From positions 78,621,260-78,685,259 of the forward strand of contig NC_089584.1 of the NCBI RefSeq assembly GCF_019320115.1: a stretch of 64,000 bases of DNA. Reading direction: 5' to 3'. The notes below the pieces were generated by a model that saw only the letters and a program-made list of their open reading frames with translations, was not told the origin of the DNA and ran no database searches. The position numbers and the translations under genes were made by a program. This document shows, piece after piece, positions 35,041 to 47,095 of the stretch. This DNA comes from Miscanthus floridulus (Eukaryota; Streptophyta; Magnoliopsida; Poales; Poaceae). Position 1 is the first letter of the stretch. Each line of letters opens with the position of its first letter.

Positions 35041-35405
35041 CAAACCATGGGATAAATTACTGTTTCACTTGTGCTTGATTTATATTACTTGCATGATATA
35101 TTGTGGTTGAGGTGATTTTTAAGGTTTTTAGTTGATCTACTTGTGTATGGTGTTTCTACCACTTCTAGCTCTTGATTGTGATTGTCATACCTGCATGTAA
35201 GCTAGGAAATTTCTCTGATCTAAGTTTTCATTCACGGATTTTGAACTATGACTCAAAGTTGTCTACAGGTGCGACAGTGCCGCTTGTTAGGTATGACAGT
35301 GCCATAGTTTGGCAGTGCTGTAGGGTGAATTTGATAAAAGTTTGAGTGTTTGTTTTGATAGGCCTATTCACCCCCCTCTAGGCCAACCAGAGATCCTACA
35401 GCAAC

Positions 35406-36833
35406 CCAAAACCCAAACACCGCCCCTCTATTCCAAACCCTAGGCCTAGGTGAACTCCATAATGCTCTCCTTATCATCAGCTTTGGCCCACCTACTCTTG
35501 GGTTTCACCTCTTTTTCAACTGCTCAAGGCAAAAAGGGAGACCCCATCTAGTGTTTTGACCCATCTCTAAATCGCCTCAAACAAACTCCAACTATAAAGA
35601 CCATGTCTAATCTCCAACAATCCATCGACTCTCACTCCTAAGTCTCTAGAAGAAGCTCCTAAACGAAGGTCAAGCCAAGGCAACACAAAATCAACTAATT
35701 TCAATTGTGAGATTAGGACGAGAAATAAGATGGATTAAGAAGCTCTATCAGGGATCAAGTGGCATCCACAAGTGAAGAAATGTCTCATAGATGATCTCCC
35801 CTGAGTTCAGCATCAACACGGACTATCCGAGGTTTCCCTTTGGATTGTTCGTCAATCCTTGGTCAACCCTAGTTGATTGGTCAACTCGACGGACTCCACA
35901 AGGTGCTATCGGACTATCTGACATAAATTGATAGACCATTCGATAAGTGCATAGGATTTTAGCAACCATGCTAACGATGTGTTGTCCAAATCCTAAACCC
36001 CTTGGCCCTACCTGTCAACTCGAGGCCCTCTTCCAAGTCACCAAAACCAACTCTCCCTCTCACCCAATCTCCCCACTCATCTCTCCCACTCTCTCTAGAA
36101 TAAAGAACATGAAGAGAGCCAAGAATGGAAGCAACAAGAGGTAAGGATATTGGAGGGGAAGTTCCTCCTTGATGGGAGAAAAGGATGGATCTTGAGATCT
36201 TCAACTCAACCACTAGTGTAGACTCAAGGATCACTCTCATGCACAAATCCCCAATATTATCACTTGTGCTCATTTTTTATGAAGGAGGAGATAGAGCTCA
36301 AGATCCTCAACTCAGTCCCAAGGGTAGGTTCTACTCATTCTCCAAATTCCCAAAATTCACCACTTGTGATAATCTCAAGTCTGTAATCCATATGCTTTTG
36401 TGCAAGGAGAAGCCCCTTCCTTTCTCCCCAAGTCATGAAGTGAGCTCCACCTTAATGCATGGATGGCAAGAGAAGGAAATTGAGCTTGGTGGGTGCAAAG
36501 ATTGGAGCCCCATGGGTAAGCTCATCATCATTATCTCCCTCAATCTTGCCCGCAATTCCAAAACCTAGGTTAGAACACTCAATAGAAGAGATACGAAAGT
36601 GGATCAAAATCATAGGCTCCACCACCTTGGAAGCTTGCACAAGCACCCTATGAAGTCCCCCAACACACCCTATGGTCACCCTTCAAGAACCCTAGGAGAA
36701 CCCCATCAAGAAATCCAAGAACACCTGTGAATATAGGTTTTGTCGACAAACATGACTAATTGTCCATTAGATTTGATAGACGATCTGAAATTGTATGGAC
36801 TATTCCTCCAGCCATCATGGACCGTCACACTTA
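35406..36833. other. Unassigned repeat-like stretch
   Basis: No coding frame has family resemblance; the 127-codon plus frame at 36185-36568 and others are unsupported. Repeated words such as CGGACTATC and GACTATCTGAC near 35820-35930, and a duplicated phrase GATCTTGAGATCTTCAACTCA / TCAAGATCCTCAACTCA near 36187 and 36298, suggest LTR-derived DNA of another family. Confidence 0.35.
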
Positions 36834-37135
36834 GTGAAAGTCCTAGTTTCGATTTTGGCTAATTGATGAAACCTATTGGACTAACCCTATACTTTAAGTG
36901 TGTAGAATGAGATAGGTTGGTCCAAGTCCAAGAAGGAGCTAGATGGCACTCATGGGGATGGAGATAGCCAAAAGATGGTGATCAAGTGCTCCAACTTGGA
37001 AAATAAGAAAGAGAAAAACGAAATTGACTCAAGGCAAAGGTATAAAAGCCTAGGACCATTTTGTTTTGTCGGTCAACGTTATAGAGTGCGTCATCGAATT
37101 TAGGAAAGATAGTCGTACTATGAAGGGAAAATTCT
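36834..37135 (+). mobile_element. Truncated LTR start
   Basis: TGAAAGTCCTAGTTTCGATT followed by GGCTAATTGATGAAACC and GGACTAACCCTATACTTTAA is a typical LTR opening. It breaks off after about 300 bases. No partner copy is in the window. Confidence 0.4.
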
Positions 37136-37395
37136 AGGTTGATGTGAAGTGATTTATTGCATTTGTGTTTACACCAAAATTTGGTAATTTTATTCGTAAT
37201 GGAAGTCTATGGAAGAAAGCCAATGATTTGAACAATATCCAGTTGAAGACGGGAAAAATCATATACATCGAGTAGAAAAGCTTATTTAATATTTGGCAAG
37301 GAACTACAAGGAGTTGGGTGAGAGGGTTCCAGTGGTTATGTGTTCCATGCATGTACGCGTAATCAAAAGGCAAGAAGAGTCCGGGAGGAGCACTA
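37136..37395. other. Unassigned
   Basis: No gene, repeat or motif is recognised between the truncated LTR and the TA microsatellite. Confidence 0.4.

Positions 37396-37442
<47 letters not shown>
37396..37442. repeat. (TA)n microsatellite
   Basis: An uninterrupted run of about 23 TA dinucleotides. It is likely polymorphic. Confidence 0.95.
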
Positions 37443-37443
<1 letters not shown>

Positions 37444-37840
37444 ATTAATGGGCTGCGCAGAGTCTTGGCCGCTGGGGCTGTACGCGTGGAGTTTGTTTGG
37501 TTCCTGAAGGCGGAGTTCGCATGCAAGCAGCTTTGATGACCTCGTCCAGAAAAAGGCAAATAGAATAAAGAAGATCAGAGATACTAGTCAATTAAGGAGA
37601 CTTGCCGACGGGATTAATTTAAGAAGGCATGCGGCGTATAAATTTCTATATACATGAAAGGCCATGCAACCTGTTCGTCGTATATATTGCGGTTACCTAC
37701 ATGCTGGAGTCCATGCCTGAAGGAAAGGGAAAACCATTTGATTGCTGGTAAACGTGGAAAAGATACATGCAAACTGGAACTCATTCGATCAAGGAAAAGA
37801 GGGAGACGTGCCTGCTCTGCTGGCTAGAATATCTAAGTAC
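37443..37840. other. Unassigned low-complexity-free stretch
   Basis: No coding frame or repeat is recognised in these 400 bases. Confidence 0.4.
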
Positions 37841-39550
37841 ATAGCAAAATGTGATTGGCCGAGTATAAATAATATTTTCTTTTATCTCTAGGAAAGCTTG
37901 CATAGTGTCCAATTAGGATTTTGTATCAGTCTAGGGTATAAATATAAACTCCGTCTATTGTAATTAACATCTCTGCGATCAATCAAAAACCCGTACTTTT
38001 ACCTTTCGGCTTACGCCACCCTCTAGGAGTAGAAGTAGAGTAGATCTCGAATGAGTTCTTCGGGCAAGCAGGGCTGTATCGGTTAGGTCTAACCTCTGGT
38101 TTATTTATGAGTATCCGTCATGACTTATACTTTATTTATAAGGTTGTATCTTTCCGGCTCGACCTCTTGTAAGCTTTGTGGAAGTTAGTTATCAACTTTT
38201 ATCAGTGATGGTAAGGTTGCATCGGTCCGGCTCGATCTCGTATAATTCTTGATTCAAGTTACCCATCGATTCTTATCAAAATTTGTAAGGTTGCATCGGT
38301 CCGGCTCGATCTCGTATAAATTTTGATACGAATTAGTTATCGGTTAAATCTATTAAGATTGGTAGGGTTTCCTTACTGTTTTTAATAGATTTGCTAGTTA
38401 TCGAATCTTGTTACAATTAGTGCTCTTACTATTTGTAACAACATCACCCCTTACCCGATTAAGATTGAAAAGAATCGGCTTTATATCTCTTTAAACTATC
38501 GTCTTGTTGCTTTATCCCATTTAGATCTCACTTCGATGCTGGTTCCGGCTAGATTAGTTGTTTTGTTCCAATCTTGATCGAAGATAGCATGTAGTCAGGG
38601 CGTGTTTGACACTAAGTAAGCTTGTTACTTGATGAGATCCAGTCCTAGAACTGCTATTATAGGCTGTCATCGATCCAGGTCGACCCCCACTGTTAGCACT
38701 ATAGATCGGAAATTATCAATTAACAAGTCTCGCTTATGGTCAAACATAGCATCTGGATGCATGCTATGTTCGCATCGGCTATTTAGCCGATCGCCCACAC
38801 TTCCACGATCGTAACATGCTTTCATGATTCTGTTAAGTGTGAACAGACTCGTATTCTTTGAAGGTTTAATATGTTATCTTTATTACTGGTTACCATCGAT
38901 CTAGTCGAACCCCACTGTTAGAGATAATAAGTTAGATTTGATAGGTGTATGGATCTGTCCACGTTTAATGGTTGAGTGCTTGCATGTTATGAGTTTTCTT
39001 TCATTGGAATCAGGCTATTTTAGCCGATGGCCCGCTTATTGAGAATACATTGGCTACTCATATGTTTGTACTTGTTCTTATCTTGGTCAAAAGCTAGTAT
39101 GTATCTCAATTAATATAGATGCTTTCATATTTTACTCATCATACCTTTACATGCTCTCATGATCATCGGCTGTTAAGATCTATATATTTAAATATCTGAT
39201 AATTGCTGACATGCTTATTTTACTCGCTTTGCATCATGAACATGCTGGATATCGACTCTTTAGTCGATAGCCTTATCTCATTGGCTATTTAGCCGCATAT
39301 TTGGAACTGTCTGGAACAACACTAGCATAGTTCCACCTTAAATTACTGATCAACCTTTCCTCCTTGTCAATTGAAGGGTCAAATTGACTGACACGTCCTA
39401 GGTCAGTGACCATCCGATTCGGTGTTTCCCTAACCCCAGGAAGAGCTCAGGATCTGCTCCACACGGTTTCTCTCCGGCTTAGCTTCGCGTGTCGGCGGCG
39501 AGGCTCGGCCCGTCACTGTTTTGCCGTCGACAATTTGCATTTGGACCTAG
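37841..39550 (+). mobile_element. LTR-like unit with iterated modules
   Basis: It contains a TATA box (GGGTATAAATATAAAC, about 37935-37950) followed by a transcribed-type leader. Three roughly 72-bp modules (starting about 38142, 38213, 38286) each carry GGTTGCATCGGTCCGGCTCG. Three copies of a short inverted repeat GGCTATTTAGCC occur near 38775, 39016 and 39283. The 3' part (39340-39540) resembles an LTR end plus start of an internal region. Boundaries and family are unresolved; no coding domain is present. Confidence 0.4.
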
Positions 39551-41250
39551 TGAGTGCTAACAACCCTTGAAAAATACTTTGAAAATGCTAACACACGTGT
39601 ACGAGTGTTTGGGACACCTTGGTATTGGCACATTAAAGAAAGGCCTGAAAGAGAAGAGAGAAAGGGGAGCTTTCGGGGCGTCGGACTCTAATCTTGCAAG
39701 CGTTGGACCAATCGGCCCTAAGGGTCCGATGGTCTATCTAACATACCAGAGAAGGGAGTGAGTCAGCATGAGCGTCGGAACCCATTCTTAGAAAGCGTCG
39801 AACCAATTCTTCTATGGGTCCGACGACTAACAGCGTGAAGATAGAGAGTAGTGTCGCACTGCGTCAGCGTCGGACCACGACTTGATAGGCATTGGACCAT
39901 TCGGTGAATGGGTCTGACGGTTGGTCTATACAACGTAGAGAGGTCATGCAGGTGTCAGACCACGGGGAAATGAGGTGTCAGACAGTATGGAAACACTGTT
40001 CATCAGGGCCAACACTTTGCACAGCTATGAGCAGCGACACGTGGCGCATAGCATGAAGTTCGTAGGGGTGGCAGACCAATCAAAAAGGTCCAACCGTCTA
40101 TGTCGGACCAGGGTCCAATGGTTTTTCACATTTTGGAACCTCTCTATTGTGCCTCAGACCGTGGCGCGAATTGGTCCGACGAGCGTCGGACCCTGAGCCA
40201 TTAGACTCGGTAGCTAGCCGTTAGAACGCGCAACCGTCGAATTCGTTTCAGAGGACGTGTGGCAGCCGCGGAGGGCGTCCAACGGTCCTGTGAAATGGGT
40301 CCGACAGTCCCCTTTTAAGCCCAACGGCTAGTAGCTCTAGGGGTGCCTATTTAAGTGCAAGGGCCAGCCTTGGGCACCCTCTCTTGGCCATTTTGTGATT
40401 TGTTACACCCTCTAGAGCTGAGATACTCCACTCCTACTCATCTCTCTTGATTTTTTCATCATCCAAGTGAGTTGGGAGAGCATCCAATTGTGACACTTGC
40501 AAGTTTATTTGCTTTGAGTGATTGCATCTAGTGGCACTTGGGATCGGATTTGTTGCCGGATTTCTTGTTACTCTTGGTGGTTGCCGCCACCTAGACGGCT
40601 TGAGCAGGAGATGATTGTTGAGCAGGAGGGTGGTGATTGTCTCTGGCTCCAATCGGTGATTTGTGAGGGGTTCTTGTGCCTATTCCCCACCAGGAGATTG
40701 TGAAAGGCAACTCTAATGGATTGCTTGTGGCTTGTGGATCCTCTCTTGTGTTAGTTCTTACGGCGCCAAATTGCTAGGCTAGGCGTGTGATGCCTATTAG
40801 TGCGTGAGCCACCAAGTGAGTGTATCGCCACAGTGAGGAAGTAGGTTGCCGGCAAGCAACCGAACCTCGGGAATAAATCTTGTTTCTCATTGTCTCTTGG
40901 TTTTCTTATTGGACACTTGCTCGGTTCGATATACATCTCTATCACTTGCAATTTACCTTCCTAGTATACTTGTGCAGTGATAGCGTGCTTGCCTTGCTAG
41001 TTGAGTAGCATAGTTGTAATTAGTTTTCTTGCTAGATCACTAGTTGTAGTAGTAGCATTAGTCACTAGCTTAATCATTTGTGATATCATCGTAGAGATCA
41101 TAGTGACTAGCATTGTGTAGGTGGCTTGCTAGTGGTAAAAGTAGAGCTAAAGCAAATTGCTATTTTGCCATCTTATTGTCTAACAAGTTGCTCTAGTAAT
41201 TTTATAGAAATTTTGTTAGGCTATTCATCCTCCTCTAGCCATACATTTCA
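39551..41250 (+). mobile_element. Solo-LTR-like unit with GTCGGACC arrays
   Basis: It starts near TGAGTGCTAACAACCC with the phrase ATGCTAACACACGTGTACGA. It has a dense array of GCGTCGGACC / GGTCCGACG words at 39680-40310, a TATA-like CTATTTAAG (about 40347), and an end CTATTCATCCTCCTCTAGCC (about 41220-41240) like the LTR at 22773-25416. No pol. Ends are approximate and no target duplication was found. Confidence 0.45.
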
Positions 41251-42616
41251 CTTAGGCACATCGAGCCTAGTCTTTTGGACCAGTCCGACGAATTATGATG
41301 GATTGTCCAGTAAGCCCTTGTTGGTATTTCTTATGCTCAAGATTAGAATATTCCGCAAGCGCATAGATACAGTTGTAGCACTTCACCAAGGAGTATTTTA
41401 AGATATCATTATTTATTTAATCCACAGAGAAAGTGGTGGCTAGGAATAGTAATAAATGAGAGATCTTAGTTATACCATGACTTAGCTATCAGAGTATAGT
41501 GGGGGTAATCGATAATAGGAAGGATAGCGATGACACCGAAGACAGAGATAACTCACACAAAGATACAAGTAAGGCGGTATAGCTTTTTTTTAAACTAAGT
41601 AAGGTAGTATAGCTAGGTGGAAGGACAATGAGTGAGCAAGGTTTCCTATGATCTAACTCTACTTCTATTGTTCTAACTTAGCAACACAAGCTATAGCTAG
41701 ATAACCAACGGCAAGGATGAAATAGTGCCAATGCTCCCAGCGGGGGTGTACGTACCTACTATTTTAATAACTACTGATATTAATATTGGTTGTCTCCTTA
41801 TCACCTTAACACCCCTTAAAACCCCTTGTGAAATTAGCTATGGCCACAACCTAGGGTTGCATAGGGCGGTGAATAAGGTCATTGAAGTGATGAAACCATA
41901 GTAATATTTTAAAAAAATGGAGTGATTACAATTATACTATCAATATGAACATCTCATAGTTTTTAATTAAAATGTATAAATTGATTTAAAGTAACAACTT
42001 ACGTAACCTATCGTAATGGATATTAATATATATTTTAATTCAGTTGTTAATATAATTGGTATATGAGTCGTTAAGAGAACATTTTTCATGGTTGCTGAAA
42101 CATATAAATATATATTTTTATCGCTCATGTATGCATACAGAACACACTTAATACGCATGATGACATAGTAACACGTATGGTTACTTTAAGTTATTTTTTA
42201 AATATCAAGAGTAATAGAAGCGAGTAATTTAGAAATATATGTAGGTATAATTTATTGTTATTTAAATCTTTTCTATAATAGCAAATGTTGGTAATTTAAA
42301 TGTATACTCGAGGGGATGTTTTAGTTTATTTTTAATGGTACAAGTGGGTTCTAATTTTTAGATGCAAAAGTAAGGGGTTACATAGATTACCTATATCATA
42401 GTGGTAGGTTGGGTAGTTTTGATGTAAATTAGAGGTTACATCAAATTGTGTTTATCATAGCAAACCTCAAGTTAAATTTTGACACAAATCTAGAGAAGGT
42501 TTAGATGCAAATTTGGGGTTACTTTATACCATTCTTCATAATAGCATATGTGAGTAGTAATTTCTTAGAAAACACATTAAATACAATAGCTATTATAATC
42601 AACGATGATTATAGTC
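41251..42616. other. AT-rich non-coding DNA
   Basis: No gene is seen. At 42240-42560 three to four loosely related 60-90 bp phrases recur (GATGCAAA...GGGGTTACAT...TATCATAG), probably the remnant of a MITE or tandem repeat. Confidence 0.4.
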
Positions 42617-42886
42617 TACTCCTTCTATTCTAAAGTATTATAAGTTGTTTTAGTTTTTCCCAAGTCAACCTTCTCTTGCTTTGAATAAGTTTATAGAAAA
42701 ATTTACACGCATCTACAACATCGAACAAGATTGATTAGATACATGATGAAATACATTTTATAGTGAAATCATTTGATATTGTACATGTTGATTTATTGTT
42801 CTATAAACTTGGTAAAATGTTAGACAAGTTTGACTTCAGAGTTTACACAAAAATAAAACGACCTTGCAATTTGAAATAGAGGAGTA
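42617..42886. mobile_element. Stowaway-type MITE
   Basis: Ends TACTCCTTCTATTCTAAAG and, in reverse complement, TACTCCTCTATTTCAAATTG are inverted repeats beginning at TA, the Stowaway (Tc1/mariner) target. About 270 bp and AT-rich, with the usual start (C/T)TCC-TC-(A/G)TTC-AAA. Confidence 0.7.
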
Positions 42887-44224
42887 CCAAATTTTCATGG
42901 CTAAATAATTTTTTATCTATTTTTGTGAGAAGAATTAATGTGATGGTTCTATTGTTGATCTCTAATCAATAAAAAATAAGATTACTAGTAGTAAACTTCC
43001 ACTTGAAACGCAAACTTTCATTTACGTGAGGTGAATGTGATCTTGAGCGACGCATTGGCTGTCTCAGTGTCATTAGGGACATAAAGTTACCTTTTTTTTT
43101 GAAAGGGAGGGACATAAAGTTGCTCAAATTAAGCCAGACACAAAATGGACAATAGCAGAATATATATGCTATTGGTCGAATGGTATTGATCCATTCCAAT
43201 CCTGGACACGGTGAGAAGCTTTCTCAATAGAGAAATAGAAAAAAAAAAGAGTGCTTTGCAGCAGTACACTAATCAATATTCTTCCTAGGATGTTCAATGT
43301 GCATTTTAATAGCGGTAGCTCCTAGCACCCTTTGATTCGACTCCACTCTCTTTCCCTTGAAGGAATCCACTGTGACCCAGAAACAAGCAAAAGCCTCAAG
43401 CACTTGTCTTCTCTCCCATGGCTCGCTCTGATCCATCCAAAAGGACACGGCCGGACCACCCTATTGGCTATTGCCATGAGAGCCAGCCCAGCCTCCCCAT
43501 GCCACATTGCCCATGGCCTGATGCTTGCATTGCATAGACTGGTCACTGACCAACAACCATTGGATCCTAATTAAAAAGCCCCCCAAAGGCCATGCAAAGA
43601 TATGTGCCGTGTTCGTTTGGCTTATAAACCATATTTTTTCAGTCAACGAACATTATTTTTCTCTCGTAGCAAATCAGCCAATAGTACTTTCAGCCTATCA
43701 GCGAGCCAACAGTAGTGGCAGCATGCAGTGGCAGGGTGTCAAGTGATCTGTCAGAGCCAGTAGGGTGATGGTGACCGAAGCATGCATGGATGGCCAAAAC
43801 AAATGCAGAGCCAGTAGGGCGTGCACCGGAAGTTGCATAGCAGAAGAATCTCACACGCATCTGAAAAAAAATGTTTATGCTGTGGTACCGTGCCGTGCAG
43901 CTGCAACTGATGCTGTATTGTTCTTGCTGAATGAGAGTTGTGACCAGCTTAAACCTAATTAAGAATGAGCAGGATGGCCTACTTTGCATACTAAATGCAT
44001 CCCTCCCAGGACATAGCAAGGTTCTGTTATTTTTAATCTGGTCCTGGCCGGCCACATACATATATTCAGTTGCTTGTCTAAAACGCAGCATATATTAGAG
44101 CCAAAGAAAAGGGGCAGGTATCAAGCACAAAACTGTGGTTATCTGCTCTAGGGCTGTTTTAGTAATCCAGACAACAAGAGTACAAAGAGGACAAGCTATC
44201 TCCAAATCAAGCCAAAGCTTCTTT
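42887..44224. other. Lower-copy-looking DNA without recognised gene
   Basis: No supported gene. The direct repeat CAGAGCCAGTAGGG occurs at about 43751 and 43806. The 133-codon minus frame at 43690-44091 and others lack motifs. A MITE fragment lies at 43604-43715. Confidence 0.4.
43604..43715. mobile_element. hAT-type MITE, fragment
   Basis: GCCGTGTTCGTTTGGCTTAT begins it, with later words CAACGAACATTATTTTTCTC and TCAGCCAATAGTACTTTCAG. These are the familiar parts of a grass MITE whose full form has GTTCG-type inverted ends. The right end is incomplete. Confidence 0.5.
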
Positions 44225-46900
44225 TTTTAGCCGGACACACGTTGGCTTAGCTAGACACAATCACACATCAGCTAGGAAGGATACATGTCCAGGCCATGCA
44301 TGCTCATGAAGATGGCTTCGATTTGCCCCAAGATAGTGCCGTGTAGAACTGAACCAATTAAGCTCATGAAACAAATTAAGCGAAGATTGTTAGATTAACC
44401 ACATATCACTACACTAAACTCAAATAGTAGTTTCTAAGAAGGTATGTATTGTGGTGAATTATTTTTATCATTTTGTACGAGATATTTATATTTTTTTAAT
44501 AAGAGTATAGTTGTATGTGGGCAAACTTTCAAATGATGTGTTGTAATTGCGCGCACCTTATGACACAGCATAAAGCTTCTAGATAGATATACCACACAGA
44601 TGCCTAATCTACAAAATCTAGAGTTAATGCTTTACTTCACTTCATAGGCATATCTTACTGGAATTCCGAGTCTTTTATTGCACGAGATATATACGATCGT
44701 TTTCTTAATAATGCAATTGAATATACACATCCTCTTGTGTTTCTAATATCACAACTCGATAACCTAGAAAAAATTTAAATTTCAGCTGGTACCCACCACC
44801 GAACCTTTGTTGTTTCAGCCGGCATAACTTGCAACAAACATCTTCAAGAGTCAACAGAAAGGTAGCCATCAAACTTTCAATACTTTGTACTCCCTCCTAG
44901 GTTGGTAAAAGAAGTCGTGTTAGGACAAGGTTTAGGGTCAAACATTCAGAATATAAATCATGAATAACTTCTAAGTTGTTGAGTTTGCAAATGTGAAAAC
45001 CACATGAATAGATTTGTCTTGAAAAATACTTTCATAAACATATACATATAACACTTTTTAATAAAATACTTTAATAAAAATAAGAAGTCAAAGTTATGAT
45101 TTGGAGACCGTGTCGCTGTTCAAAAACGACTTCTTTTACCAACCAGAAGGAGTATCAAAGATATACCGATATCATTCTAGATATGTTTGTGCAAATCTCT
45201 AGTTACACTGCATCATCTTTGCACGGCTCTAAGCCTCTCTAATGGTTATGTGTATCCTTTTGGTTCTATCTCTATCTCAAAGTGAAATTTCTTGATGCGT
45301 TTGTGACTGAGCAAAAAGTGTAATCACACAATGGAGTTTTTTTCCTTGCTGCGAAACAACATGCACAGTGAACATTTGTAATTGTAAGTTAGTACATTAT
45401 TTGTATATGCTACAATAAAATATCCTTTTAAAATGAAAATTTGCCTTTATGTGTCTAGGAAAAGAATAAAATACCTTCAATCATTTCACTAAACATAAGC
45501 TGTAATTTCTAGCCGTACACACTTTGTCTTAGCTCTAGACACAATCACACAACTAGGACACATATCCATGCACATAAAGATAGGTTTTGTCCCAAGATAA
45601 TGCTGTCCAGAGCTGAACCAAAGCTCATGATACAAAGCAAATATTGCAAGCTTAACCACATATATCATTAAGAAATGCTCAAATAGTAGTTTGTAAGAGG
45701 GTTGGTGTTACGGTGAACTATTTCTGTTTATTTGAGTTCTTTCTATTTTTAATTTAGAGTAAAGTTGTACATGGCCAAACTTCCAGATGATGGGTTGTGT
45801 AGTGTATCACGCAAAGAAATTGCACATCTCATATACAACACAAAAGGTTGTGCTAGATATACCATAAATATGCCTAATGTCTATAGAAGTTAAAGTTAGT
45901 CATTTACTCCACTTCATATGTATATCTCACATGGGTTCCGAGTCTTTTATTGCGTAAGATAGTCATGGTCTTTTCCCCGTTAAGAGTACCCTCGGATATA
46001 TGCGTCGACCTCTGTTTCTTTTTAATATCAGAATATCTCAATGATCTAAAAAAATTTAAAGTTTAATCGGCTCTAGCAGGGCGCCTAAAATTTTATATCA
46101 AATGATAATAGGGATAGGGCATATTCGTTTTAGCTAAAGTAGTTGTTGGTGCAGCTAGACACCGCCGCCGGTGCTACATTGACATTGTGAGAGGCATTGC
46201 AGCCACAGCTGCAAGATGTGCATCCGAATAGACTGATATATATGCACTTCAAGCATATACATAGCTCACGACGGACATTGCCATCAGCCGACAGAAATGT
46301 GGCTATAAAACTATTTTTTCAAATTCAACTATGTATAATTTTTTCAGATATGTATATGCACAAATCTTTTATTTTACGCATCACCTACCCCCTTAATGTC
46401 ATGGCATCTTGCATTGACAGTAAGCATCTTTCTATTGCAAGAGATGGATGATCTTTCTACACAGCGCCACGCCTCTCTAATGACTATGCACACTGGATCC
46501 TTATGATTGCATCTCCATGTCAAATGCTAACTTGTTGACATGTCCGTGAGTGAGCGAAGTATATGCGGTAAACAATTGATGATCATGTCAGCGGATTATT
46601 TGTACTGTGGCACAATTAAATATTTGACGCTTTTATGAAGGAAATGTTTGCCTATATGTGAACAGAAATACCTTTTTTTTATTTCACTGAACCTAAGCTG
46701 TAAATTATAGCGCACACACACTTTGACAAGTTAGCGGCAGGTAGAGGTACGGATGGATGAACATTAAGATGCTTCCCTGAAGATAGTGGAGTTTAGAGGT
46801 GACGAAAAGTCTTTGCTACAACTACAAGCTAGCCACTTATGTTCATTGATGTGCGTTGAAGCTCACCAACTATCTGCCGATCGAAGCAGTCATCAAGATA
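44225..46900 (+). repeat. Diverged tandem duplication, ~1.2 kb unit, two copies plus a partial third
   Basis: GACACAATCACAC recurs at 44254 and 45538 (offset 1284), with long matching order after it: a phrase containing CCAAGATA, then CTCAAATAGTAGTTT, a phrase like GTGGGCAAACTTTC, and CCGAGTCTTTTATTGC. A third start (AAGCTGTAAATTATAG, about 46695) is about 1.2 kb further on and stops after about 200 bases. Copy 1 contains a MITE (44888-45154) absent from copy 2. No coding frame is shared, so it is non-coding tandem DNA of unknown origin. Confidence 0.7.
44888..45154. mobile_element. Stowaway-type MITE with 31-bp inverted ends
   Basis: TACTCCCTCCTAGGTTGGTA and the following AAAGAAGTCGT match the reverse complement of the right end (TACTCCTTCTGGTTGGTAAA...). 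It is bounded by TA. The paralogous site in the second copy of the tandem duplication lacks the element. Confidence 0.8.
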
Positions 46901-46974
46901 AAGAGAACATGACTAGCTAGCTAGCTATATGAGTCACAACACAAGCATCTTAAGCCACCTGGCCGAAAGGTTTT

Positions 46975-47095
46975 CAGCCTGTTCGCTTGTTGGTTTCAGC
47001 CAGCCCAAACCAGTCAGCCAACAGTGTTTTTCTCTCACAACGAACCAGCACTGGCTAACCCAAACCAGCCTAGAAACCAACCAGCGAACAGGCCG
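46975..47095. mobile_element. Near-palindromic hAT-type MITE (121 bp)
   Basis: Left CAGCCTGTTCGCTTGTTGGT and right end in reverse complement CGGCCTGTTCGCTGGTTGGT; the halves continue to pair inward (CAGCCAGCCCAAACCAG / CTGGTTTGGGTTAGCC). The palindrome explains the opposing open frames here. A clear 8-bp target duplication is not visible. Confidence 0.65.

Larger units (their letters stand above)
28828..35400 (+). mobile_element. Solo LTR with internal tandem duplication and a nested insertion
   Basis: It begins TGAAAGTGCAATCAAGCC and ends CTCTAGGCCAACCAGAGATCCTACA. It is flanked by the 5-bp direct repeat GCAAC (28823-28827 and 35401-35405), the signature of an LTR-element insertion. Without the nested element it is about 2.95 kb. 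It contains two copies of a roughly 1.3 kb part, (28842-29478 + 33100-33779) and (33775-35040), each with GC-rich arrays, TATA boxes and CT-rich leaders. No pol or gag remnants are inside, so it is a solo LTR that has grown by duplication, or two LTR parts joined by unequal recombination. Confidence 0.75.
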
